A stretch of DNA of 64,000 nt from DASZTV01 sp035548125 (GCA_035548125.1 DASZTV010000104.1:8531-72530), one strand, 5' to 3'; counted from the first letter of the stretch, positions 1-9,397 are shown. Notes: generated from the sequence alone by a model not told the origin. Translations and numbers: made by a program.

Positions 1-75
1 CTTCAGCTCGTCGGCAAGTTCTGGAAGGTCGACGACGTGCAGAACCTCAACCCGTCGGCTCAGCCGTCGAGCTGA
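1..75 (+). CDS. C-terminal tail of an unidentified protein (partial)
   Basis: An open frame enters from the left edge and ends at a TGA at 73-75, leaving 24 residues with no recognisable motif. It overlaps the end of the facing nitronate monooxygenase-like gene by 16 bases, a common convergent arrangement in dense actinobacterial genomes. The family cannot be judged from this fragment; the codons look normal for a GC-rich coding region. Confidence 0.45.
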   Translation, partial: LQLVGKFWKVDDVQNLNPSAQPSS

Positions 76-1184
76 CCGGCGAACCGCTCCGCGACCTCGA
101 GGTAGCCCGCGACCATCTCCTCCACGACCTGCCGGGCGGGCTTGACGTGGTCCATCAGACCCACTCCCTGCCCCACGAAGTACGTGGCGAGGCTCTCGGC
201 GCCGCTGCCTGCGGTACGGGCATCCCGCGCGATCCGCACCTGGGCGTTGGCCACCAGCATGCTCTGCAGGGGCATCGGCAGCGGCGAGGGCGCGGAGTCC
301 GCCTCCCACTCGTCGGTCCACGGCGTACGGAGCATCCGTGCGGGCTTGCCGGTCAAGGACCGGGAACGGACGGTGTCGCTCGACGTCGCCGCCAGGAACT
401 TCTGCTTCACGACCGGGTCGGTCTCCGCCTCGGCGGTGGTCAGCCAGACCGAGCCGCACCAGACGCCCTGCGCACCGAGCGCCATCGCCGCGGCGACCTG
501 CTCCCCGGTAACGATGCCGCCGGCCGCCAGCACAGGGGTCGGGGCGACTGCCTTCACCACTTCCGGCACCAAGACCATCGTCGACACCTGGCCGGTGTGA
601 CCACCCGCCTCGGTGCCCTGGGCCACGATGACGTCCACGCCGGCGTTCACCTGACGCTGCGCATGGGACTTGGCGCCGACGAGGGCCGCGACGACGATGT
701 CTCGGGCGTGCGCTCGGTCGATCAGCTCCGGCGTCGGCGGGCCGAGCGCACTGGCCAGCAGCCGGATGTCGTGGGCGAGCGCGACGTCGAGAAGGGTGGA
801 GTTCGCCTCCGGTGACACGCTCATGACGCCGCGACGCGTGCCCACCCCCTCGGGGATCTCGGGGACGCCGTGCCGACTGAGGATGTCGTTGACGAAGGCC
901 ACACGATCCGCGGGGATCAGCTCATCGTCCTTGCTCTTGTCGGAGAGCTCGCCACTGGTCGGGACGAAGTTGACCGGCAACAGCAGGTCGACGCCGTAGG
1001 ACTTGCCGTTGACCTGTTCGTCGATCCAGGCCAGGTCGGTCTCCAACCCTTCGGGGCTGTGAGCCACCGCGCCCAGGACGCCGATGCCACCGGCGTTCGT
1101 CACGGCCGCGACGACGTCGCGACAGTGGCTGAAGGCGAAGATCGGGTATTCGATGCCGAGCCGGTCACAGAGCGGAGTGCGCAT
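60..1184 (-). CDS. Nitronate monooxygenase / 2-nitropropane dioxygenase-like flavoprotein
   Basis: A 374-residue TIM-barrel flavoprotein of the NMO/NPD family, which binds FMN and oxidises nitronates or acts as a related enoyl reductase. The N-terminus reads as a typical barrel start (PLCDRLGIEYPI). The phosphate/flavin signature AQGTEAGGHTG lies at about residues 188-198, and AAGGI near 220 plus GAQGVWCGSVWL near 237-248 form the FMN phosphate-binding end. Length is normal for the family. The actinobacterial branch is functionally mixed, so the substrate is open. The gene faces the fragment at the left edge and is followed on the same strand by the DUF4395 gene just upstream, 10 bases away, so the two may be co-transcribed. 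Confidence 0.85.
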   Translation of the reverse strand: MRTPLCDRLGIEYPIFAFSHCRDVVAAVTNAGGIGVLGAVAHSPEGLETDLAWIDEQVNGKSYGVDLLLPVNFVPTSGELSDKSKDDELIPADRVAFVNDILSRHGVPEIPEGVGTRRGVMSVSPEANSTLLDVALAHDIRLLASALGPPTPELIDRAHARDIVVAALVGAKSHAQRQVNAGVDVIVAQGTEAGGHTGQVSTMVLVPEVVKAVAPTPVLAAGGIVTGEQVAAAMALGAQGVWCGSVWLTTAEAETDPVVKQKFLAATSSDTVRSRSLTGKPARMLRTPWTDEWEADSAPSPLPMPLQSMLVANAQVRIARDARTAGSGAESLATYFVGQGVGLMDHVKPARQVVEEMVAGYLEVAERFAGQLDG

Positions 1185-1194
1185 ACCGCATTAT

Positions 1195-1698
1195 TCAGCC
1201 AGCCGCTCCGGCGCGCAGCGAGATGTCGTTGCAGGCCTCGCAGACCTCCTGTGGCACGAGGCCGATCCGCATCAGCCCGGCGAACACCGTGCAGCCCAGA
1301 CAGATCGCGAAGATCGACTCGAGACCGGACGCCATCACCAGGCAGCCGAGAAGGACCTGGGCCGGGAGCGGATGTCCCAGCGCCAGCACGACCACCCCGG
1401 CGACCGTGAAGGCCGCACCCACCGCCTGCGCGAAGCGCTTCGGCGGACCGGCCACGAACCTGGGCTCACCCAACCGCGGCGCCGCGACCTTCATCGCGAA
1501 GCTGCCGAGCGGGCTGAGGGTCGGGCCGGTGAGCACGCGCGCGACGAACCCGTACGCGAGCACCGCGGTCCCCCACAGCCAGGCGTGGCTCACGGTCGCG
1601 CTCAGCGCCAGCAGCAGGATGCTCGTCACGAGCACGACGCCTGCGACGGTCCGCGCCGCCTTCTCGTTCACCGGGTTGGGGAAGCCGAACACCTTCAC
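1195..1698 (-). CDS. DUF4395 family integral membrane protein
   Basis: A 167-residue hydrophobic protein with about four membrane segments matching DUF4395: an N-terminal VNEKAARTVAG region, a central GPTLSPLGSFA stretch, and a C-terminal CLGCTVF motif with a CxxC pair beside a second cysteine (VCEACN). Family function is unknown. The frame is open further upstream, but the hydrophobic protein begins at the GTG at 1696-1698 and everything upstream is low-complexity Arg/Gly typical of non-coding GC-rich sequence, so that GTG is chosen. It is divergent from the secreted-protein gene at 1804. Confidence 0.75.
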   Translation of the reverse strand: MKVFGFPNPVNEKAARTVAGVVLVTSILLLALSATVSHAWLWGTAVLAYGFVARVLTGPTLSPLGSFAMKVAAPRLGEPRFVAGPPKRFAQAVGAAFTVAGVVVLALGHPLPAQVLLGCLVMASGLESIFAICLGCTVFAGLMRIGLVPQEVCEACNDISLRAGAAG

Positions 1699-1736
1699 CC
1701 GCCCATTATCGGCGCCCGATTTGTGGCTTGGGTCAC

Positions 1737-1746
1737 GACACGTGTC
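1737..1746. promoter_or_regulatory. Perfect palindrome in a divergent promoter region
   Basis: GACACGTGTC is a perfect 10-base palindrome in the 105-base gap between the divergent genes starting at 1698 and 1804. Its position, about 25 bases before the -35 element of the rightward promoter, suits an operator. No regulator is assigned. Confidence 0.3.
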
Positions 1747-1768
1747 ACCTTCACAACACGCACCACCC

Positions 1769-1797
1769 TTGCCGCGCGTGTCCGGCCCTTTTATGTT
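1769..1797 (+). promoter_or_regulatory. Candidate promoter for a leaderless transcript
   Basis: TTGCCG at 1769-1774, a 17-base spacer and TATGTT at 1792-1797 form a reasonable vegetative promoter. The start site would fall at about 1803-1804, on the GTG of the next gene, so the transcript would be leaderless; no Shine-Dalgarno sequence is visible there. Confidence 0.45.
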
Positions 1798-1803
1798 CCT
1801 GAA

Positions 1804-3228
1804 GTGGCACAGCAGCGTCGAGGTTCGCGATTTGCGCTTTCTCTGGTCGCAACCCTGGTCGCAGCGCAGACGCTGAGCACCGCGTCCACCGCGACCGCGG
1901 CCAGCACGACAAGCACGTCGGCGTTCATCCCCGGCAGCGCGGTCGCCACCTCTCAGGCGTTCGCCTTCGACCCCCGCAACGCCGGGTTGGCCGCCACCAT
2001 CACGCTCGGCCGATCCGTGGCGCAGTACCGCAACGAGCTCGCGCAGGCCTCGGCCCAAGCGCTTGACCTCGGCCTGATCGGAAGCTCGCTGACCGTCCAG
2101 TGCAGCTCGCTGCCGCCGACGCTCACTCCGGAACAGCTGCCGAAGCCGATCGCGGCAGAGTCGAATGCCGGAGCGTCGGAGTCGGACACCGATCTCGGCG
2201 GCACGACCAACCCGCTCGGCGCTGCGGTGGGCGGCAGATCACACGTTCAGGCGACCCCGGCGCCGGACGAGGACTCCCTCGGAAGCTTCGACGGGGGCTT
2301 CATCGACATTCCCGGCGTGATCTCCGTTCACGGGCTTTCCAGCAGCGCCCACGCTCACTACTACGTCGGGCATGCCCGACTCGCCGAGTCGACCGCTGAT
2401 GTCGGCTCAGTCGACCTTGGCCCCGTGAAGCTCGGCGGGTTGCACTGGCAGACCTCCGTGCGGACCGGCTCGAAGCCCGCATCGTCCTCGACCTTCACGG
2501 TCTCGACGGTCAGCATCGGCGGGACGAAACTGCCGACCGCATCGACCGACGCGCTGGTGTCGACGCTGAAAGCGGTCAACAAGGCGCTCGGCCCCACCGG
2601 CCTGCACATCTTGATGCCGCAGGTGAGCCACGCCGACAAGCAGCTCGCGATGACCCCACTGTCGATCGGGATCAAGCACTCTGCGCTCGGCAAGATGCTG
2701 CTCGTCCCGATCCTGAACGCGATTCACACGATCTTCGATCCGGTTGCGACGACGATCAACAAGTCGTTCTGCACGTTCGGCAGCGTCTACGGCGCGCTGA
2801 ACCTGATGATCGCCGCGCTTGACGGCATCGGACAGTTCGACATCTCCCTCGGCGGAACCACGGCGGCGACAGACGACGCGACCTACGCCAACCCGTTCGG
2901 CAACGGTGGCGACGACACGCCGCCGAACCTCGGCGGGACAACGGCGCCACCGCCGTCCGGCGGAGACCTCGGCAACCCCGGCAAGGTCGACATCCCGCCG
3001 TTGCCCGACGCAACCGGGACGGTGCCTCCGGCCCCCGCTCCCCAGGTTGCCGGGCGCGAAGTCGCGGCGAGCTGCTCGACGACCAGCCCCGCCGGACGAC
3101 CGACCTGTGGCAGAGGCGCGGGCCTCGCCGTGGGGCTCATCGCACTCGCGGCACTGGGGGGTATCGCGGCAGCGGACTTCTTCGTCGTACGGCGGCGAAG
3201 GCGACTGGCAAGGATGGCGATCACATGA
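1804..3228 (+). CDS. Secreted, C-terminally membrane-anchored protein of the transporter cassette
   Basis: The 474-residue product has a clear export signal (basic start MAQQRRGSR, hydrophobic core, Ala/Ser/Thr-rich cleavage region), a long Ser/Thr/Gly-rich ectodomain, a Pro/Gly-rich stalk near residues 360-415, one transmembrane helix near 440-460 and a short basic tail (RRRRR). Four ectodomain/stalk cysteines could form disulfides. No family is recognised. GTG 1804 is chosen because it starts the signal peptide and sits just after a good promoter; the frame extends upstream without protein-like sequence. The next gene, a transporter binding protein, begins 52 bases later. A protein of similar plan ends the second transporter cassette at 28793, suggesting an accessory role in capture at the cell surface. 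That role is inference. Confidence 0.65.
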   Translation: MAQQRRGSRFALSLVATLVAAQTLSTASTATAASTTSTSAFIPGSAVATSQAFAFDPRNAGLAATITLGRSVAQYRNELAQASAQALDLGLIGSSLTVQCSSLPPTLTPEQLPKPIAAESNAGASESDTDLGGTTNPLGAAVGGRSHVQATPAPDEDSLGSFDGGFIDIPGVISVHGLSSSAHAHYYVGHARLAESTADVGSVDLGPVKLGGLHWQTSVRTGSKPASSSTFTVSTVSIGGTKLPTASTDALVSTLKAVNKALGPTGLHILMPQVSHADKQLAMTPLSIGIKHSALGKMLLVPILNAIHTIFDPVATTINKSFCTFGSVYGALNLMIAALDGIGQFDISLGGTTAATDDATYANPFGNGGDDTPPNLGGTTAPPPSGGDLGNPGKVDIPPLPDATGTVPPAPAPQVAGREVAASCSTTSPAGRPTCGRGAGLAVGLIALAALGGIAAADFFVVRRRRRLARMAIT

Positions 3229-3280
3229 ACTGTGCCGGCGACGCTGGCTCCCCCGTAGGGCGCCGGGCGGGGACCAGCAC

Positions 3281-4921
3281 GTGACAGACACTCCCCCGCC
3301 CGTACGCCCATTGCTGCGCGGTTACGGACCACTCGCGTGCCTGCTCGTTGCCTTCGTGCTGATGGCTGCCTTCGTGCCGACGGATGCACCGCAGAAGGTC
3401 ACCGTCACGACAGCGGGTCAGGGCTCGCCGGGTGACATCACCCCCACGAGCCCGACCGGAGCCCTCCCCGGCGACGAGCCCGGCGGCAAGACGGGCAGCT
3501 CACCCGTCGGCGGTTCGGTGCCGAGCACCTCGGCGACGGGCGCTCCGATCTCTGCACCGAAGGGCTGTAAAGGGCCCCAGGTCCAAGGCGACCCGTATTC
3601 GCCGCCCTGCATCTCCTTCTCCGGCAACAACGGCGGCGCGACCACCCGCGGCGTGACGGGCAAGACCATCACGATCGCCTACCGGATCACCGGAGACCCG
3701 ACCTTCCAGCAGACCCTGGCCCGGATCGGCGGCGCCCAGTTCGACGACACCCAGGCGGACACCAACCGCACGATCCAAGGCCTCGCGGACTACTTCAACA
3801 CCCATTTCCAGTTCTACGGCCGCAAGCTGGTGTTCAAGTTCTTCAACGGGCACGGCTCACAGAGCAACGAGATCCTCGGTGGCGGTCAGGCGCTGGCTGC
3901 CGCCGATGCGCTCAAGGTCGCGACCGGCATCAAGGCCTTCGGTGACATGAGTGCCGGCACCGAGCCCTACGCCGACGCCCTATCGCGCGACAAGGTCATG
4001 AACTTCGGTGTTCCGTACATGTCACAGCGGTGGTTCGAGCAGCGCGCGCCGTACTCCTGGAGCATCGCGACCGACTGCACCGGGGTCAGCCAGGCGGTCG
4101 CCCAGGTCGGAGTCCGGCAGCTCGCCGGCAAGAAGGCCGTCTTCGCCGGGTCGGATCTGGCGGGGCAAACCCGGAAGTTCGCGACCATCGCGCCCGACAA
4201 CCCCTGGTACCAGGAGTGCGTCCAGAACGGCGACAACATCTACAAGCGGTCCGGCAAGCCGGTGCCTCTGAACGTGCCCTACCAGCTCAACCTCGCGACC
4301 CTCGCGAACCAGGCAGCGAGCATCATCTCCAAGCTCAAGGCCAACCACATCACGACTGTCGTCTGCGGGTGCGACCCGATTCTTCCGGTGTACCTGACGC
4401 AGCGCGCCGATGAGCAGAACTACTTCCCCGAGTGGGCCGTCGTGGGCGTCGCACTGACGGATCAGGACATCGTGGGCCAGCTGTTCGACCAGGCGGAGTG
4501 GGCCCACGCCTTCGGCGTGACCTATCAGGGCCCGACCCTCCCGTTCCCCGCAACGCTCGGCTACGCGGCGTACAAGTCGGTGCGAACCGACGAGCCGGCG
4601 CGCTTCGTGAACCTGATCTACGCGCAGATGTACATGCTCGCCCTTGGGATACAACTCGCGGGCCCCGATCTCACCCCGGAGAACTTCGAGAGGGGCATGC
4701 GTTCTTACCCCACGAGCGCAACGAGTGAGTTCGGCACCTGGGGCTTCCCGCCCGGCCACTTCTCGCCGACGCTCGACGGCGCGGAGATCTACTGGGATCC
4801 GAATGCGACCTCGGTCTACAACAACCGGAAAGGCGCGTACGTCTTCGCGAGTCGGCGGTACACGCTCCAGAACCTGCCGAGCGGCAACTTCCCGCACAAG
4901 CCCTACAAGGGCAGGCAGTAA
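3281..4921 (+). CDS. ABC transporter substrate-binding protein, branched-chain (Liv) type, N-terminally anchored
   Basis: A 546-residue binding protein. A single hydrophobic segment (about residues 16-33) is followed by a Gly/Pro/Ser/Thr-rich linker to about residue 95, then a type I periplasmic-binding fold starting near KTITIAYRI. No lipobox cysteine fits the start, so the protein is probably held by an uncleaved signal anchor instead of a lipid. Blocks shared with the protein at 23380 include a cysteine-bearing SFSGNNGG/TFSGSNGG motif, PVYLT followed by QNYFPE, and AGPDLT before NFERG, so the two are paralogues. GTG 3281 follows a GGGGA Shine-Dalgarno. The fused permease/ATPase gene starts 5 bases downstream. 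The ligand cannot be read from sequence. Confidence 0.85.
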   Translation: MTDTPPPVRPLLRGYGPLACLLVAFVLMAAFVPTDAPQKVTVTTAGQGSPGDITPTSPTGALPGDEPGGKTGSSPVGGSVPSTSATGAPISAPKGCKGPQVQGDPYSPPCISFSGNNGGATTRGVTGKTITIAYRITGDPTFQQTLARIGGAQFDDTQADTNRTIQGLADYFNTHFQFYGRKLVFKFFNGHGSQSNEILGGGQALAAADALKVATGIKAFGDMSAGTEPYADALSRDKVMNFGVPYMSQRWFEQRAPYSWSIATDCTGVSQAVAQVGVRQLAGKKAVFAGSDLAGQTRKFATIAPDNPWYQECVQNGDNIYKRSGKPVPLNVPYQLNLATLANQAASIISKLKANHITTVVCGCDPILPVYLTQRADEQNYFPEWAVVGVALTDQDIVGQLFDQAEWAHAFGVTYQGPTLPFPATLGYAAYKSVRTDEPARFVNLIYAQMYMLALGIQLAGPDLTPENFERGMRSYPTSATSEFGTWGFPPGHFSPTLDGAEIYWDPNATSVYNNRKGAYVFASRRYTLQNLPSGNFPHKPYKGRQ

Positions 4922-4926
4922 CAGAC

Positions 4927-7900
4927 GTGGTCGCAATGCCCGAGGTGGTCAAGCGCCACGGGGCGATCAGCACCGGCGCCGGCGTGCTGGTCGCGATCGT
5001 CGTCGTCTGCCTGGCCTCGCCCGGCCACGCACCGTTCGGCATTGTGCTCCAAGGCGCGCTGTTCGGGTCGATCATCGGACTTCAGGCGCTCGGCCTGGTC
5101 CTGACCTACCGCTCCGACCGAATCGTCAACTTCGCCTATGGATCGATGGGTGGGGTCGGCGGCACGATCGCAGCGATGCTCTACCTCGGGCAGGGGTGGA
5201 ACTGGCCGTTGGCAGTGGCGGCCGGGCTGGTGTCCGGTGCGCTGCTCGGAGCCCTCACCGAGATCCTGGTCATTCGCCGCTTCGCCAAGTCATCGCGGCT
5301 GATCCTCACCGTCGCGACCATCGGCCTCGCGCAGGTGCTGGGCGGCATCCAGCTGCTGCTGCCGGGATGGCTGGGCGGGCCGTCGCTCGTCGGAGGCTTC
5401 TCCACGGCGCTCTCGCACCACAGCCTGAACGTCGGTCCGGTGCTGTTCACCGGAAACGACCTCGTCACGGTGCTGGCGGTGCCGATCGTGATCGTCGCGC
5501 TCGGGTGGTACCTGCTGCGTACCGATTCGGGCATCGCGGTGCGGGCGATTGCCGACAACCGCGACCGTGCGTTGCTGCTCGGCGTGCCGGTACGGCGGAT
5601 GGCGACCATCGTCTGGACCGTCGCGGGGCTGCTCGCGACGATCGCCGTGATCCTGCCCGCGCCGTCGCAGGGTCTGACGATCGACGCCGCTGCTGGTCCT
5701 TCGCTGCTGCTTCCGGCACTTGCCGCGGCGGTGCTCGCCTACAAGGAGTCGCTCCCGATCGCGGTCGTCGCCGGGATCGGGCTCGGCATCCTCCAGCAGC
5801 TCGTGGCGTGGAACTTCACCAAGGCGTCGGCGCCTGACGTCGCCTTCCTGATCGTGATCCTGCTCGCGCTGCTGCTGCTCCCCGGACAGCGCGGGAGGCG
5901 CGAAGGCGCCCAGGAGACATCACTGTCCGCGGGAGGCACAGCGCGCGAGATCCCGGCTCAGCTTCGGCGACTGCCGGAGGTCGTGGCAGCCCGGCTCAGC
6001 GGCAAGGTGGCGCTGCTTGCGCTGGTCGTGTTCGCGCCCCTCGCGTTCGACGCTCCCACCGTCCGGATCTTCAGCACCACCGCGATCTACGCGATCGTCG
6101 CGGTGTCGCTCGTCCTGCTCACCGGTTGGTCGGGGCAGGTCAGCCTGGGGCAGTACGCCTTCGTGGGCTTCGGCGGCGTGCTGGTCGGCAACCTGATGAA
6201 CCACTGGAACCTCGACTTCTTCGTCTGCCTGGTCGCCGCCGCCGCTGCGGGCGCCTTCCTGGCCGTGCTGGTCGGGCTCCCGGCGCTGCGGATTCAAGGT
6301 CTCGATCTCGCCGTGACCACCCTTGCGCTGGCTGTCGCGGCGGATGCGTTCTTCTTCAACCCGACGAACTTCTCGTCGCTGATCCCCAACACGATCACCC
6401 GCCCGGTGCTGTGGAAGCGGTTCAACCTCGACCTCAACACCGCGACCTCGGCAACGAATGCAGAACGAACGCTCTACTTCCTCTGTCTCGGCGTTCTGCT
6501 CGTTGCGATCGCGATCGTGGTCGGGCTGCGTCGCACCCGGCCGGGACGGGTCATGATCGCCACCCGGGACAACCCTCGTGCCGCTGCGGCGATGGCGGTT
6601 CCGACCACCCGGATAAAGCTCGTCGGCTTCGTCGTCGCCGGCGCCATCGCCGGAATCGCCGGCGGGCTGCACGCGGTGATCCAGACGAGCATCGGCTACC
6701 ACACGTACGAGCCGGCCGAGAGCCTTCTCGTGTTCTCGATGGTGATCATCGGCGGTGTCGACTCGATCATGGGCGCCCTGCTCGGCGTCGTACTCATCGA
6801 GTGGGCGGTCTACACCTGGCCGCAGTACCAGCTGGTCATCACCGGGGCGGCACTCCTGTTCATCCTGCAGGTGCTTCCGGGCGGGCTCGGCTCGGTCGTC
6901 TTCGCGTTGCGGGATCGGCTGCTCAAGGTCGTCGCGCGGCGACGCGGGATCGATCTCACTGCCTCGGCCGACGGCGCGGTCTCCGCTGCGCCGGTGGACG
7001 ACGTCTCACCGGCGGCGAAGCAAGAAGTCTCAGGAGCGTTGCTGCGCTGCGACGGCGTCGAGGCGAGCTACGGCAGCATGCAGGTCCTCTTCGGCGTCGA
7101 CCTCGACGTCGCCGACGGCGAGATCGTCGCGCTGCTCGGGACGAACGGCGCCGGGAAGTCCACGATGCTCAAGGCGGTCGCGGGGCTGCTGTCGGCGTCT
7201 CCCGGCAAGGTCTGGTTCGACGGCGCCGACATCACGAAGCTGAGCACCGAGGCCCGCGCGGCCAGGGGCTTGTCGCTGGTGCCCGCGAAGTCGATCTTCC
7301 CGTCACTCAACGTTGCCGAGAACCTCCGCGTCGCGGCGTGGCTGGTCCGAAAGGACAAGACGCAGATCGCCGCGGGTCGCGCCAAGGCGTTCGAGCTGTT
7401 CGGCCAGCTTGCCGACCGGGAGCGCCAGCTCGCCGGAACGATGTCCGGCGGTCAGCAGCAGATGCTGTCACTCGCGATGGCACTGCAGTCGAAGCCGAAG
7501 ATGCTGCTGATCGACGAGCTGTCGCTCGGCCTTGCACCTTCGGTCGTCGGTCGCCTGCTCGAAGTCGTTCGCGAGCTCTCCGCCGACGGCGTCACGATCG
7601 TCATCGTCGAGCAGTCGGTGAGCGTCGCCCTCGAGGTCGCGGAGCGGGCCGAGTTCCTCGAGCGGGGAACGGTCAGGTTCGCCGGACCCACGGCCGAGCT
7701 GCTCGAGCGCACCGACGTGCTCCGCTCGGTCTTCATCGGAGGCGCGGCCGCCGATGTCATGACGTCGTCCAACGGCCGCAAGCCGCGAAAGAAGTCCGCG
7801 AAGACGACGGCGAAGGAGCTCGCGGAGATCGTCGCGCGACCGACGGTTCTCGAGTGCTTCGACGTCGGGAAGTCCTTCGGGGCCGTCAGGGTGCTCAACG

Positions 7901-8607
7901 ACATCGGCCTGCAGGTCCACAAGGGCGAGATCGTCGGGCTGATCGGGCACAACGGGGCCGGGAAGACCACGTTGTTCGACGTGATCTGTGGCTTCCTTCC
8001 GGCCGATGCGGGCCGCGTCGTACTCGGCGGTTCCGACGTCACCGACTTCGGGCCCTCCGACCGCGCCATCATCGGCCTCGGACGCTCCTTCCAAGAGGCT
8101 CGGCTGTTCCCGGGACTGAGCGTCGCCGAGACCGTCGCGGTCTCCCTCGAGCGACACCTCGAGTCCCGTGACCTGGTCGCCGCGGCGCTACGACTTCCGG
8201 CATCGACGCTCTCCGAGGCGGCAGCATCGGAACGCGTTCACGAGCTGTTGGCGCTGCTCGGGCTGTCGAAGTACGCCGACACCCTTGTCGGTGAGCTGTC
8301 CACGGGCACCCGAAGGATCGTTGAGCTCGCCTGCGTCATGGCGCAGCGACCCGCCGTCGTACTCCTCGACGAGCCAACGGCCGGCGTCGCGCAGAAGGAG
8401 ACCGAGGCGCTCGGGCCGCTCCTGCGAAAGGTGCGCGACGAGACGGGCGCCACCCTCCTGGTCATCGACCACGACATGCCACTGCTGACCTCGTTGTGCG
8501 ACCGGCTGGTTGCGCTCGAGCTCGGGCAGGTCATCGCGGAAGGCGCACCGGCGGACGTGCTGGACGACGAGCGGGTCGTCGAGTCCTACCTCGGCGTGGC
8601 AGGCTAA
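4927..8607 (+). CDS. Single-chain Liv-type ABC importer: LivH-LivM-LivF-LivG fusion
   Basis: One uninterrupted 1226-residue frame carries the whole inner-membrane machine. Residues 1-320 are a LivH-like permease (VLTYRSDRIVNFAYG). Residues about 340-660 are a LivM-like permease (LTGWSGQVSLGQ; GLHAVIQTSIGYHTYEP). Residues about 703-935 are a LivF-like ATPase with Walker A GTNGAGKST at 738, signature MSGGQQQ at 839 and Walker B LLIDELSLGLAP. Residues about 974-1225 are a LivG-like ATPase with Walker A GHNGAGKTT at 1007, GRSFQEARLFPGLSVAE, Walker B VVLLDEP, and a changed signature, LSTGT at 1124-1128 in place of LSGGQ. In most bacteria these are four separate proteins. Start is GTG 4927; the in-frame ATG at 4936 is an alternative. 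It follows the binding protein by 5 bases and would import that protein's ligand. Confidence 0.9.
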   Translation: MVAMPEVVKRHGAISTGAGVLVAIVVVCLASPGHAPFGIVLQGALFGSIIGLQALGLVLTYRSDRIVNFAYGSMGGVGGTIAAMLYLGQGWNWPLAVAAGLVSGALLGALTEILVIRRFAKSSRLILTVATIGLAQVLGGIQLLLPGWLGGPSLVGGFSTALSHHSLNVGPVLFTGNDLVTVLAVPIVIVALGWYLLRTDSGIAVRAIADNRDRALLLGVPVRRMATIVWTVAGLLATIAVILPAPSQGLTIDAAAGPSLLLPALAAAVLAYKESLPIAVVAGIGLGILQQLVAWNFTKASAPDVAFLIVILLALLLLPGQRGRREGAQETSLSAGGTAREIPAQLRRLPEVVAARLSGKVALLALVVFAPLAFDAPTVRIFSTTAIYAIVAVSLVLLTGWSGQVSLGQYAFVGFGGVLVGNLMNHWNLDFFVCLVAAAAAGAFLAVLVGLPALRIQGLDLAVTTLALAVAADAFFFNPTNFSSLIPNTITRPVLWKRFNLDLNTATSATNAERTLYFLCLGVLLVAIAIVVGLRRTRPGRVMIATRDNPRAAAAMAVPTTRIKLVGFVVAGAIAGIAGGLHAVIQTSIGYHTYEPAESLLVFSMVIIGGVDSIMGALLGVVLIEWAVYTWPQYQLVITGAALLFILQVLPGGLGSVVFALRDRLLKVVARRRGIDLTASADGAVSAAPVDDVSPAAKQEVSGALLRCDGVEASYGSMQVLFGVDLDVADGEIVALLGTNGAGKSTMLKAVAGLLSASPGKVWFDGADITKLSTEARAARGLSLVPAKSIFPSLNVAENLRVAAWLVRKDKTQIAAGRAKAFELFGQLADRERQLAGTMSGGQQQMLSLAMALQSKPKMLLIDELSLGLAPSVVGRLLEVVRELSADGVTIVIVEQSVSVALEVAERAEFLERGTVRFAGPTAELLERTDVLRSVFIGGAAADVMTSSNGRKPRKKSAKTTAKELAEIVARPTVLECFDVGKSFGAVRVLNDIGLQVHKGEIVGLIGHNGAGKTTLFDVICGFLPADAGRVVLGGSDVTDFGPSDRAIIGLGRSFQEARLFPGLSVAETVAVSLERHLESRDLVAAALRLPASTLSEAAASERVHELLALLGLSKYADTLVGELSTGTRRIVELACVMAQRPAVVLLDEPTAGVAQKETEALGPLLRKVRDETGATLLVIDHDMPLLTSLCDRLVALELGQVIAEGAPADVLDDERVVESYLGVAG

Positions 8608-8639
8608 CGCCCCGGGGGATCTCAACGCAGGGGGCAGCG

Positions 8640-9392
8640 ATGCAGTCCAACATCCGCGGTACCACGCTGCAGGTCGTCGAGTGCGTGCTCGGCCCCAACG
8701 AGTCGGTGGTCGGCGAGTCGGGTCGGATGACCTGGATGTCCGGCGACGTCACGATGACGACGTCGACTGCGTTCACCGGTGGCAGCAAGGGGGTGTGGGG
8801 CGCGGTGAAGCGCGCCGCCGGTGGTGCGACGATCTTCGCCAGCAACTTCCAGGCAGGGGCCGCGGGCGGCGTGGTCGCCTTCGCCTCCAACGTGCCGGGC
8901 CAGATCATGCCGGTCAGCATCACGCCCGGCAACGAGTACCTGGTGCACACCCACGGCTTCCTCGCCGGCACGCCGGGCATCGAGCTCTCGACCGGGTTCC
9001 AGCAGACCCTCGGCGTCGGCATCTTCGGCGGCGAGGGCTTCACACTGCAGCGGCTGTCCGGCACCTCCGAGGCCTGGATCCAGCTGCAGGGGGAAGTCAT
9101 CACCTACGACCTGCAACCCGGCCAGGTGCTGTTCGTACACCCCGGTCACGTCGGCATGTTCACCGGCGGGATCCAGATGAAGATCACGACGATCCCCGGA
9201 ATCAAGAACAAGTTCTTCGGCGGTGAGTTCTTCCTCTGCCAGATCACCGGACCCGGCAAGATCTGGCTGCAGTCGCTCACCCTGTCCGGGCTGGCCGCCG
9301 ACCTGATTCCCTACCTGCCCGAGCAGGAGGCTGCGGCCGGCGGCGCGGGCGGGATCCTCGGCAGCGCCATCACCGGCATCCTCAAGAGCTGA
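8640..9392 (+). CDS. AIM24 family protein
   Basis: A 250-residue beta-rich protein of the AIM24 (TIGR00266-type) family, recognised by repeated Gly/hydrophobic strands, the central AFASNVPGQIMPVSI region and the ending FLCQITGPGKIWLQSL. Bacterial members have no settled function. ATG 8640 has a GGGGG ribosome-binding stretch about 6 bases upstream, and the gene begins 33 bases after the fused transporter gene, so it may be the last gene of that operon. It ends before a hairpin at 9398-9421 that separates it from the facing monooxygenase gene. Confidence 0.85.
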   Translation: MQSNIRGTTLQVVECVLGPNESVVGESGRMTWMSGDVTMTTSTAFTGGSKGVWGAVKRAAGGATIFASNFQAGAAGGVVAFASNVPGQIMPVSITPGNEYLVHTHGFLAGTPGIELSTGFQQTLGVGIFGGEGFTLQRLSGTSEAWIQLQGEVITYDLQPGQVLFVHPGHVGMFTGGIQMKITTIPGIKNKFFGGEFFLCQITGPGKIWLQSLTLSGLAADLIPYLPEQEAAAGGAGGILGSAITGILKS

Positions 9393-9397
9393 CCCTC

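Noticed and set aside
6126..8171. A long Arg/Ala/Gly-rich plus-strand frame inside the first fused transporter
   Set aside because: It is a shifted frame of the transporter gene with low-complexity residues and no domain signature.
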